Origin: Chitinophaga pinensis
Lineage (GTDB): Bacteria > Bacteroidota > Bacteroidia > Chitinophagales > Chitinophagaceae
Assembly (NCBI RefSeq): GCF_007896845.1
Contig: NZ_VOHS01000005.1
Coordinates: 62,001-126,000 of the forward strand
Length of the DNA: 64,000 bases
Direction: 5' to 3'
The position numbers were made by a program, and so were the translations under genes. Numbering within the stretch: position 1 is the first letter of the stretch; each line of letters begins with the position of its first letter. Under the pieces are notes generated by a model. That model was given only the letters and a program-made list of their open reading frames with translations, was not told the origin of the DNA and ran no database searches. This document shows, piece by piece, positions 43,401 through 50,176 of this stretch.

Positions 43401-46397
43401 GATGTTGTTATCAGCATGATCCATCAGCTGTATACCTACACCATATTGACCACTACCGTCTCCGTTTACTGTCAGACTATCAATGATCACATAATCACTA
43501 TGACGCAGTTTGATCGCTGCTCTTTCTGAAGATACGTCAGAGCTGTAGGCGATGGTATTACCGTTACCATTGAAAGTAACTGTATTCGTCGCGGAGGCGC
43601 CTTTGATCGTATCCAGTATCATCTGTTCGTTATAAGGCCCGGAACCTGCTACCACGTTAAATACTACCGGACCGGAGATACCGCAGGACAATGCATCAGC
43701 TGCAGAGGTAAAGCTGGTGAAGTTGAGTGCGGAAGCCGGTGCATTTTTGTTGATGGTATAAGTCTGCGGTGTCATAGGTGGGTTCACCGTCAGTAATACC
43801 GGTACGGAAAACGTAGTATTCCCGCTACAGGTGACTGCCAACCGGTAATATTGTGTTGTTGTGGCCCTGATAGTTGTATCCGGACCAGATAGTACATTGC
43901 CAATGGAAGTGAAAGGACCGGCTAAAGCGGTGGCTGTCTGCCACTGGTAACTCTGACCAATACCGATAGAATTACCGTTTGCGCCCAGCATTACATCCGT
44001 ATTCTGACATACTACTGATTTAGACAGTGTGGCAGTTCCCGGTGTAGGAGGTGCTGTACAGGCAGGTGGCGTAAATTCATATGCACCCGCATCAGGTGTT
44101 GTGGTGCTACGGGTAGCGCCTGTGATATCGAGGGCTACATCTGCGAAGGCACCTTTATCATCCACAGAGCTGTTCTGTGGTTTGAAGTTGCCTGTTGCCG
44201 GATCTACAAATAATGGCGGTGCAAAAACAGAAGCCTGTTCACGCCCCGAGATACTCTGCCATTGTACCAGAGTTGCTGCATCCTGTCCTTCATATCCTAC
44301 AAAAGCATTTGTCACTGTATTCGCGATGAAGAACACGTTTCTGTCAGATTCCAATCCGGCACCAGCACCATCTGTGTACATGGCGTGTTTCTTAAAATTG
44401 CCTGTTCTTGATATGTAGATCAGGTTATTTTTAAACTGGAGACCACCAGCGCCATTATCTGCGGTGAAACCTTTTGTTGCGTAAGTTCCCTGCGCAGCTG
44501 CGCCATCAAGAACGATCGTATTATGATACAACCAGATATTATTGGAATAATTACAGGCGATACCGGTAACGTCGGCACCACTGTTCATATCATAGATCAG
44601 GTTGTTGGTAATCTTATTTTCAAGACCAGTGATAGCCACTACCATATTCACATTGATACCGGTAGCAGGCTGCTCATTGCCCGGCATACCACCATACGGC
44701 GTATGGATACGGTTTGCATTAACAATTGCTTTGGTGTTCAGTCCATTCAATTCAATACCTGCGAAGTACCACTGGGTTGTTCTGGTCGGATTGCTGATTT
44801 CATTACCTTCCACCAGTGTATTAAAGGAGCCCTGCAGTTTTATCCCGGTATTGTGAACATCATATATTTTATTGTTGAGGACTTTGTTACCTGACACGGA
44901 GGTAAACTGACCACCAAACATGGAGATACCGTAGTATCCACCGGTAATAGTATTATTGCTCAGGGTGTTGTTATCACACTTCGCGTCTTCTACAGTTGCA
45001 CCGGGGCCACCACTTAATGTGATACCTACAAACTGGTCGATGGTGGTTACCAGATCACTGGTGATGGTACAGCCGTTGATCGTGTTATTGTCTGCATCGT
45101 TTGTCAGGTGTACAGCGGTACCATATTGCTGGAAGCCGGTACCTTCTGCTTTTATCTGCAGGTTATTCACTATTACATAATCTGCGCCATCCAGTTCGAA
45201 TACATATTGTTTCTTCGCATCAGCGGAAAGGAAATGCAGTAATGCCCCATTACCATTGAAAGTAATAGTGCTGCCGGCAGATGCGCCGGTGATGGAGGGA
45301 ACGGATACCTGTTCGTTATAAGGACCAGAACCTGCGGCCACGTTAAATATTACATTGCCGCTGATACCACATCTGATAAAGTTGACAGCGTCTGCGAAGG
45401 AATGGAAATTATTACCGGCAGTTGCTTGTCTGCTATCAATGGTGAAAGTACCACTCACCGGCGCAGGTGTTACTACCTGTTGGCTGGCAGAGGTAGTGGC
45501 ACTACCGCTGGTACAGGTTACTACACAACGGTACCAGGTGCTGGCAGTCTGTGTTACTGTCACAGCTGGCAGGGTTGCACCACTGACGTTGGTCCAGGTG
45601 CTGTTATTAGCAGAAGACTGCCATTGGAAAGTTAAACCTGAGGCAAGAGAAGTGCCTGTCAGTGACAGGTATACTTTACCCGTAGCACAAAGTTCTGCTG
45701 CATTTGCCACGACTGTTCCTGCCACAGGTGCACCGGTGCAAGCTGCTGCTGGTGTCCATGTAAACAGGATATCAGGACGTGTATTCAGGTCGCCGGTATT
45801 ATCAGTTGAAGTTGTGCTACATTCCGTACCGTCATTTCCTCTATAGGTATGCGCTGCTTTATAGGGCATCATTGTAGTAAAGGCTACTTCCGGATTCTCA
45901 TTGCTGGTACCACCAGAAGGATCACCATTACATACTTCAACGATAATATTATCAGAACCGTTCCAGATAAGCGGGGTATTGAAGGCAAACTTGTTATAAC
46001 CCGCTACCGGCAGGTAGTGATTGGGACCGTATACCTGATTAGTAACCGTTTCCCATCTGGTTTCATCCAGGTTATTCAATGTTACGAAGCCTACCTTTAT
46101 TACATAGTTTTCTATGATGCTCATACCACGCAGGTTAAGCACATTAAAGCCAAGGGCACTGATATTACCCGCGCCCATACCTGCTGCCTGCAGGTCGGAT
46201 GCCAGATAAAGATATTGTGCACGGGCGCCCTTCTTGTAGTCCTGCAGCGGGCAGGGATACCAGCTGATCTCACTGCCAAAGGTGCTGGAGCCCAGTTTAA
46301 TATCCTTGGTCTGGGACTTAACAGGCAGTATACCCAGCAGTGCTACTGCCATGAGCAACAAACCCCTGTAAAAAGAATAAGTAGAATACCGTTTCAT
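37479..46397 (-). CDS. Giant 2972-residue surface protein: three beta-helix repeats, IgGFc-binding-like domain, PKD, T9SS type B C-terminus
   Basis: A signal peptide ('GLLLMAVALLGILPVKSQ') is followed by an N-terminal jelly-roll-like region. Then come three ~560-residue repeats, each with an Ig-like domain and a right-handed parallel beta-helix. The repeats announce themselves by 'SFADAVNFIRCGISGNVIFN' (~335), 'ADALSCGISGPVVFNVVAG' (~895) and 'AVEALECGIDGAIIFDVAAG' (~1455), and each helix is full of Asn-rich turns. An IgGFc-binding-like domain follows at ~2080-2560 ('GTRFWVAYGHHDFF'), closely similar to that of the next gene, then PKD (~2640), Ig-like and FN3-like domains. The type B T9SS signal ('IYIPNAFTPNGDAVNDE') ends it. 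Probably a giant adhesin or polysaccharide-binding protein; no lyase active site could be assigned to the helices. Confidence 0.9.
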   Translation of the reverse strand: MKRYSTYSFYRGLLLMAVALLGILPVKSQTKDIKLGSSTFGSEISWYPCPLQDYKKGARAQYLYLASDLQAAGMGAGNISALGFNVLNLRGMSIIENYVIKVGFVTLNNLDETRWETVTNQVYGPNHYLPVAGYNKFAFNTPLIWNGSDNIIVEVCNGDPSGGTSNENPEVAFTTMMPYKAAHTYRGNDGTECSTTSTDNTGDLNTRPDILFTWTPAAACTGAPVAGTVVANAAELCATGKVYLSLTGTSLASGLTFQWQSSANNSTWTNVSGATLPAVTVTQTASTWYRCVVTCTSGSATTSASQQVVTPAPVSGTFTIDSRQATAGNNFHSFADAVNFIRCGISGNVIFNVAAGSGPYNEQVSVPSITGASAGSTITFNGNGALLHFLSADAKKQYVFELDGADYVIVNNLQIKAEGTGFQQYGTAVHLTNDADNNTINGCTITSDLVTTIDQFVGITLSGGPGATVEDAKCDNNTLSNNTITGGYYGISMFGGQFTSVSGNKVLNNKIYDVHNTGIKLQGSFNTLVEGNEISNPTRTTQWYFAGIELNGLNTKAIVNANRIHTPYGGMPGNEQPATGINVNMVVAITGLENKITNNLIYDMNSGADVTGIACNYSNNIWLYHNTIVLDGAAAQGTYATKGFTADNGAGGLQFKNNLIYISRTGNFKKHAMYTDGAGAGLESDRNVFFIANTVTNAFVGYEGQDAATLVQWQSISGREQASVFAPPLFVDPATGNFKPQNSSVDDKGAFADVALDITGATRSTTTPDAGAYEFTPPACTAPPTPGTATLSKSVVCQNTDVMLGANGNSIGIGQSYQWQTATALAGPFTSIGNVLSGPDTTIRATTTQYYRLAVTCSGNTTFSVPVLLTVNPPMTPQTYTINKNAPASALNFTSFTSAADALSCGISGPVVFNVVAGSGPYNEQMILDTIKGASATNTVTFNGNGNTIAYSSDVSSERAAIKLRHSDYVIIDSLTVNGDGSGQYGVGIQLMDHADNNIIRRCNIIVSTTDYSKGVAMVINGSGTDEGESYNASYCNNNLIERNNIVGGYSALTLFGKEEYPAANNRILNNNISEFTQNGILTDGTLNTTIAGNIISRPTRNGSMSDFNGIRSSTHNGLLIENNRVVNPFGGNSTAYGGFVGISVEQTRGSVWNIVRNNIIHATGGSGSTVTGIYGGFTNKTGIYHNTIEIESAPEADVLGFSLDGNADSLAFNNNIISLRSATSNRYDRIGIKLGNASQQILSIGNNNIYLKAAGRSYVGKVESVNVPDIATWQATPFGTASISVEPIYADMQNGNYAPVISPFDNAGIPVGVTKDIIGVTRSTTTPDLGAYEINIPKCTAPPVAGTATATPGSGICLGDTVKLDLTGNTKGGTQTYRWQRAKAATGPWTNFGEWQFVSTLATPITFENYFRCIVVCGTDTTYSAAVKVNMNAAFAAGRYTIDPTKPAGVTNFQSFNKAVEALECGIDGAIIFDVAAGTYNEHIRMHAVAGAGPDAGITFRSASGVAADVTMTYASPYDTNYVVSLDSASYITFNGITMKATDNNYGKVVVFSGAAAYDSILNCKIIAPDVINSSTDVAAIIGENYVGNNIVIKGNTIENGSAGVYFFGLGDQSQSLDHVVDSNIINNSFKWGIYSQYTSRMQMTRNIINLDGDMSSSGYGIYVFESDTAWQINQNTVNILNTVSSDKIYGIQARWGTTETYAPFEIIGNKIIALTNNKASLYGLYTGDNNNTSILNNVVSLVTANKTVYGLYVDGDKAATYYNNTIYNGSPDLSGKTTNITARFRDDDGSSVVVRNNIFSHGAAGIALDMGSVVGENTDYNLIYSSGAVLASTSLYKDATLASWIGHTGLDIHSIFYKPELNLTDGSPVVNAPGVWALNGRGIQIPFNDHDIKGQPRSATLQDGVPDLGAYEFVPTSTPALLTATPAAPAAGTTQHFMMGSDSVMSITWAAGAPVPATVDIRRYTGTVPPNVDASVEKMYFYNDVQTSGTGAFDFSVKTFYMDPWQGFVRQQSQLGLGRTDADDKWLVTDSSKVDEYNNYITESKLSFLDKFTGLVDSARAVVPVVIPPADSSNRGTRFWVAYGHHDFFFSSNDQDMVLYLSAQEAADVTVKVNGTSWIKHYHLDANSTLATDMIPKNGLEDARLVSEGLFDRGISIESDKPIVAYAHIYGNQSSGATMLLPVGTYGYEYYALGYNQVYGAADYSWAYVIADQPNTVVEITPSVPTATGHPANVPFTVTLNKGDVYQVLGARVSETTGYDVTGTIFRSVSNSAGKCYPIAVFSGNSRTSVSCDPTGSGGSGDNFIQQCFPSQAWGKRYLTAPTSTDEDPSKLMGNVYRIMVKDPATKVKVDGVTLTGLNKGRFYQYVSEEPNYIEADQPIMVAQYIASTGRCFNADGYGDPEMIYLSPIEQGIKQLGFYRNTEEGIISNYLTLIIPTNGVNSLKIDNSTLFDFKYPHPALPGYTVVVKRWDATKAQSYVTSDSAFTAITYGLGDAESYGYNAGTLVRNLNTRASISNVNNGTGAANDYTCENTPFRFTFISTQRPTSLQWNISKVSNITPAADVTQNNPVPVDSFIANNKKYYRFAIDADYSFSKAGTYYVPVVMQDPSFEGCDNKVETFLPVNVIAAPKVDYTATFNGCVSDSVHFEGTGSTTNNAAITKWKWEFGNGAIDSIQSPVYLYSSGGTYDVTIGLVAADGCIADTTKELEVKGPAEGILVTDSLTICMGTDASFEVQSPATGVDYSWYDAPAGGNKIADGSTLSVTNVTADVKYYLETNKDGCASPVRTPAVLTVLPQLTAPVVTLDSTGVNALRFVWDAVPNASGYEVSTDGLNWTVPSSGSKGLFHTITGLQPMQEVKLWVRALGCKPVETGPVSGTTLLDGIYIPNAFTPNGDAVNDELKVYGSIIKDIHLMIFNQWGEKLFESDIQSRGWDGTYKGKPQPSGVYMYVCRLQLADGSTVDKKGIINLIR

Positions 46398-46421
46398 GTG
46401 AATAACTTTCTTTTTGGATTG

Positions 46422-47723
46422 TTAAAACCAGGATATCCAGGATTTTCCGTCTTTAGCGCTTACCATATCGTAACCGCTATTCGTTTTTACCAGATAGAAT
46501 CCGTTGGAGTCTGTGATCTTCGTAATGGTGTTGGAGACAGCAGTTTCTCCTTCCGGCAATTCTCCGAGTATGCCCAGATATGGGAATATGATGCGGCCGT
46601 CTGTTTTGAAAGTCGGAGCGCTGAATGCAGGTCCGTATTCGATGTATTGTCCGGCGTCAGTGCGGGTTACAAAACCTAAGAGGTCATACACTGTATTGTC
46701 GCTGGTACCGAATTTTGGATAGAATACAACAAAGGAATAGTCAGGCAATTGCTGAATGCCGTAGGCATCGTCAATACCGTCTACATGGAATCCATCTACT
46801 GTTACCCAGTAACTACCTGCATCTACCTGCTGTTGCCACCAGGTTTTCGCAGCGTCTTTATCAATTACCAATGGTTTCGCTGTTTCTTTGATGGTACCGG
46901 TATTTCCGTTGGCCGTAAAGCCCAGTGTCGTTGTGGAGGCGTTCCAGGTAACATTATCGAAGCCGGTCAGCGTCTCATTGCCGGTATTAATGGCAGGTGA
47001 GAATGCTACACCGGTTGGCGTATAATAAAAGCCGGTGCTTTCTGTATGATTATTGCCACCTTCATCTACCCAGCTGATGGTAATGGTTCTGCTGGCAACA
47101 TCAAAAGCCACATCATAACCTTTACTGTTAACAGTCAGGCGTTTGAAGTAAGTGAGGTAGCTACCTATTTTATCTATCAGGCGATTGCTCTTCTGTGCAG
47201 CATAAGCATTCTTTTCTGCCTCTGTTGCTTTTACAAGTACAGCTCTGCTGCCATGATATCTTCCTTTGAGTACGATCGAGTCACCACTCATGCCTTCGAT
47301 GGAAAATTCGAAGTCAGAGTATAATCCTTCGCCATATACACCGCCATTCACGGAACCATCCGGATCGCTCAGCAGGTGTATGTAGGAATAAGTATCAAAC
47401 AGGAGACATGGCTGTTGCAATGCTTTCAGACGATAGCTGCTTTCTGCCATGGTCACGGAAGATGCAGAGTCGAAATCAGCATACATCTTTACCCTGTTGG
47501 AATCATTGAACTGAAAGTAAAAAGAGAATATACCATGCTCCAGACCAGAAGGATATACCAGCCCTTTCCAGCCGTATGGCGCAGCCACAAGCATATCATT
47601 ATACTTTTTCAGGGTATCGTTCAGGCGGGTATCAGGAGGAGCACTGAATACGTCTTCATCCGATTTCTGGCAGGCTGCCAGTACGGAAAAGGTAAAACAT
47701 ATCAGGAGTAAGCGTTTATACAT
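46422..47723 (-). CDS. DUF4302 lipoprotein
   Basis: This 433-residue lipoprotein has lipobox 'VLAAC' (Cys18). 'LNDTLKKYNDMLVAAPYGWKG', 'FSFYFQFNDSNRVKMYADFD' and 'LKGRYHGSRAVLVKAT' are characteristic of DUF4302, a Bacteroidota family repeatedly encoded beside SusC/SusD and zinc metallohydrolase lipoproteins. It is probably an outer-membrane surface lipoprotein that binds substrate for the transporter, but its biochemical role is unknown. It lies 51 bp after the metallohydrolase gene and 24 bp before the giant cargo gene, inside the operon. Confidence 0.85.
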   Translation of the reverse strand: MYKRLLLICFTFSVLAACQKSDEDVFSAPPDTRLNDTLKKYNDMLVAAPYGWKGLVYPSGLEHGIFSFYFQFNDSNRVKMYADFDSASSVTMAESSYRLKALQQPCLLFDTYSYIHLLSDPDGSVNGGVYGEGLYSDFEFSIEGMSGDSIVLKGRYHGSRAVLVKATEAEKNAYAAQKSNRLIDKIGSYLTYFKRLTVNSKGYDVAFDVASRTITISWVDEGGNNHTESTGFYYTPTGVAFSPAINTGNETLTGFDNVTWNASTTTLGFTANGNTGTIKETAKPLVIDKDAAKTWWQQQVDAGSYWVTVDGFHVDGIDDAYGIQQLPDYSFVVFYPKFGTSDNTVYDLLGFVTRTDAGQYIEYGPAFSAPTFKTDGRIIFPYLGILGELPEGETAVSNTITKITDSNGFYLVKTNSGYDMVSAKDGKSWISWF

Positions 47724-47774
47724 AATATCTTGCGTCTTTTCTTAGTGTTTTGAAATGATTGTCAGCCGCTGTTT

Positions 47775-48686
47775 TTAGTAGATCAGTGCTTCAACTGCTT
47801 TCCGCTTCTTTGTCTGCAGACTGTAGAAATCTATTTTCCACGCTGTTTTAAAGTAGGCCACAACCATGGCTTCTTTCTGACGCAGGGCAGAGATGGCCTG
47901 TGCCTGTGTCACACCACTGGCTGCGGTTCCTTCCGGTATACTGGCGATCAGTCTTTCAAAACCTGCACGGCCGTCTGTCAGCATCAGGGAGATCATTTCC
48001 ACAAAGTCATCGTCAAAGCCAGACATCGCATATGGGGTAATAAAACCATTGGCGTGTGCCTCGTCATCGCTGATATTGGTCCAGTTGGCAGAATAACGCC
48101 CTGCGGAGATATTTTTAAAGGCTGGTGGGTAAAGTATCGTCTGATGAAGAATATGCCCAAATTCGTGCTCTATTACATGAAAGATCTGCTTCAGGGTTGC
48201 TGAGTCAGAAGGCTTATAATTGGGCATGCCTTTGATACGGAAAGAATTGATGGAATAGAGGACCACTTTACGGCCACCTTCAGCGGTACCTAAAGTGATA
48301 GTGCCGTTATCCACATTCCAGCTGGCGCTGCCACAAAGGATCAGGAATTTCGGACTGTTCTTACGGAAGAATTCAATACCCGCTTCCTGTACATAGGTGT
48401 CTATCCATACTTTTTTAATGGATTGCAGGGCTGGTTTTACCATTGCTTCCTGTGGCGGTACCAGTGTTTTGTTCAGATCAAACTCAAACTGGTCCCATTT
48501 GTATTTTGCTTCAATGTTATACGGTACTACCAGAGTATCATACAACCATTTGTCGAGTGCTGTTTTTTGCCAGCTATCTCCACCCAATCCAGGAATATCT
48601 TCCAGATTACTCAGATCGTCATCTTTTGCACATGCGGCAAACAAGGCCACCGTCAGGAGAAGTAATAATGTCTTTATATTTTTCAT
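47775..48686 (-). CDS. Substrate import-associated zinc metallohydrolase lipoprotein (Peptidase_Mx1-like)
   Basis: This 303-residue lipoprotein has lipobox 'LFAAC' (Cys19). 'VIEHEFGHILHQ' (~172) is an HExxH zinc site with an extended HExxHxxxH-like layout, and the downstream 'DEAHANGF' and 'DDFVEMISLMLTDG' supply further conserved acidic residues. It matches the TonB-associated HExxH lipoprotein family (TIGR04549). Members sit on the outer membrane and probably cleave peptides or other polymers for import by the neighbouring SusC/SusD pair. It is 30 bp downstream of susD-like and upstream of DUF4302. Confidence 0.88.
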   Translation of the reverse strand: MKNIKTLLLLLTVALFAACAKDDDLSNLEDIPGLGGDSWQKTALDKWLYDTLVVPYNIEAKYKWDQFEFDLNKTLVPPQEAMVKPALQSIKKVWIDTYVQEAGIEFFRKNSPKFLILCGSASWNVDNGTITLGTAEGGRKVVLYSINSFRIKGMPNYKPSDSATLKQIFHVIEHEFGHILHQTILYPPAFKNISAGRYSANWTNISDDEAHANGFITPYAMSGFDDDFVEMISLMLTDGRAGFERLIASIPEGTAASGVTQAQAISALRQKEAMVVAYFKTAWKIDFYSLQTKKRKAVEALIY

Positions 48687-48716
48687 GCTGTTTGCGGGAT
48701 AAATCCTGAGAAATGT

Positions 48717-50165
48717 TTAGCGGGGATTTAATGGAAGTCCGGATGTCTTGGCCGATACAGGTATCTGAATAACCCTGCGCGGATCATCTGCGCCGAGTAT
48801 GATAGTCTGTCCCTGACTGGTTACATGGGTAACAGGCACTTTGTAGCGCATCAGATCAAACCAGCGTGTACCTTCCTGCACGAATTCTGCTCTTTTGAAA
48901 TCCAGCACAGTGTTCAGCAAAGCGTCTTTGTTATCAGAAAGTCCATAGTAACTTTTGCATTTGGCCAGTGTTACCGCATCAGCAGATGCATCATAGTTGG
49001 TGATACGCGTACTGGCATAAGTATTCAGGTCAGCAAGAACAGCGGAGGTGTTACCCAGTTGTGCGTTTGCTTCGGCTCTGTTGAACAGTACTTCTTCGGC
49101 TGTGAATAAAGGCAGCATAGTATAGATGTAACCAATGGTTGCATTCACCGATTCCTTTACAAAATATTCACTCAGCTTAGGAATGAAGTAATCAGCAGTT
49201 CCATATGTATATGCAGGGAAGCACCAGTCACCACCTGTTACATTACTACCCATGATAGCTCTGTACATCGGGAAGTTCATACCAAACCGGTACTGTGCCA
49301 GATTACGACCGTAGCTGGAATTAGTTTCCACCAGCAGGAAGTTGGCATTCTCGCTGGAGTTGGAATAGATGTTAAATAATTCCAGTGGAGAAAGGAACAC
49401 ATAGGAGCTGTTCCACGGACGCAGATAGGTTACTGCCTGACTTGTCGGGAAAGCCATATCTGCGTAGGTGATCACTTGTTTATAGTCACGTTTGTACAGG
49501 TAGAACCTTGCCGCAAAAGCATAAGCTGCTTTCTGGTTAAAGTGGTACTTAGGTACTTTGTATTTGTCATCACGGATCAATGGTAAACCTGCCAGCAGGT
49601 CTTTTTCGATCTGATCGTATACATAGGCTACTGTCTTCCTGTCATATTGTTTGAAGACTACTTCTTCCGGTTCGGTAACATACGGAATACCCATATCTGT
49701 ATTAGCCGTTGCTGCATCGTAGCTTTTAGAGAAGATATTTACCAGCATAAAATGTGCATATGCACGTGCTACCAGTGCTTCTCCTTTCTGCCGGCTGTAA
49801 GCAGCGGTGTCTTTTGCATTTTCACAGGCGATTAAGGCGTTGTTAGCCGCAGCGATGGCGGTATAGGCCGCGGCCCAATAATATTCAGGAGAATCCTGAT
49901 TGATGTTTTGTACATCATTGAAATAGAAAGGATCTCTGTTGGTACGTACGTCGATACCGGTACCTTTATCGGCCACGTTGTCGGACATCGCTTCGCAGAA
50001 GGTCATATAGTTAGCCTGTGGATAAGCAGTACCCAGCAGCTGGCTTACCTTTTCAGGTGTGTCCAGTTGTGTCCAGGTACTATCCGGCTGTTGATCCAGA
50101 TATTTTTTACATCCTGTTACGGACGGGAGAATAGCTAAAAGTATATATAGCGCTTTTCTTTGCAT
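48717..50165 (-). CDS. SusD/RagB-family nutrient-binding outer-membrane lipoprotein
   Basis: This 482-residue protein has a lipoprotein signal ('LLAILPSVTGC', Cys19), then the SusD N-terminal motif 'KKYLDQQPDSTWTQLDTPEK'. TPR-like helices follow ('EYYWAAAYTAIAAANNAL', 'GEALVARAYAHFMLVNIF'), and the C-terminal 'LDFKRAEFVQEGTRWFDLMR' is the most conserved SusD motif. It forms the lid of the SusC transporter and captures substrate at the surface. The gene starts 11 bp after susC-like. With a protease next door rather than glycosidases, the cargo may be peptide rather than glycan (inference). Confidence 0.93.
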   Translation of the reverse strand: MQRKALYILLAILPSVTGCKKYLDQQPDSTWTQLDTPEKVSQLLGTAYPQANYMTFCEAMSDNVADKGTGIDVRTNRDPFYFNDVQNINQDSPEYYWAAAYTAIAAANNALIACENAKDTAAYSRQKGEALVARAYAHFMLVNIFSKSYDAATANTDMGIPYVTEPEEVVFKQYDRKTVAYVYDQIEKDLLAGLPLIRDDKYKVPKYHFNQKAAYAFAARFYLYKRDYKQVITYADMAFPTSQAVTYLRPWNSSYVFLSPLELFNIYSNSSENANFLLVETNSSYGRNLAQYRFGMNFPMYRAIMGSNVTGGDWCFPAYTYGTADYFIPKLSEYFVKESVNATIGYIYTMLPLFTAEEVLFNRAEANAQLGNTSAVLADLNTYASTRITNYDASADAVTLAKCKSYYGLSDNKDALLNTVLDFKRAEFVQEGTRWFDLMRYKVPVTHVTSQGQTIILGADDPRRVIQIPVSAKTSGLPLNPR

Positions 50166-50176
50166 ACTGTCTGTTT

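Noticed and set aside
37479-46397. CRISPR-like or tandem DNA repeats inside the giant gene
   Set aside because: Similarity is at protein level on a ~1.7-kb period; there are no short regularly spaced identical DNA repeats.
37479-46397. Pectate-lyase activity for the beta-helix repeats
   Set aside because: No lyase catalytic Arg/Lys/Asp pattern could be placed; the fold alone does not justify an enzyme call.
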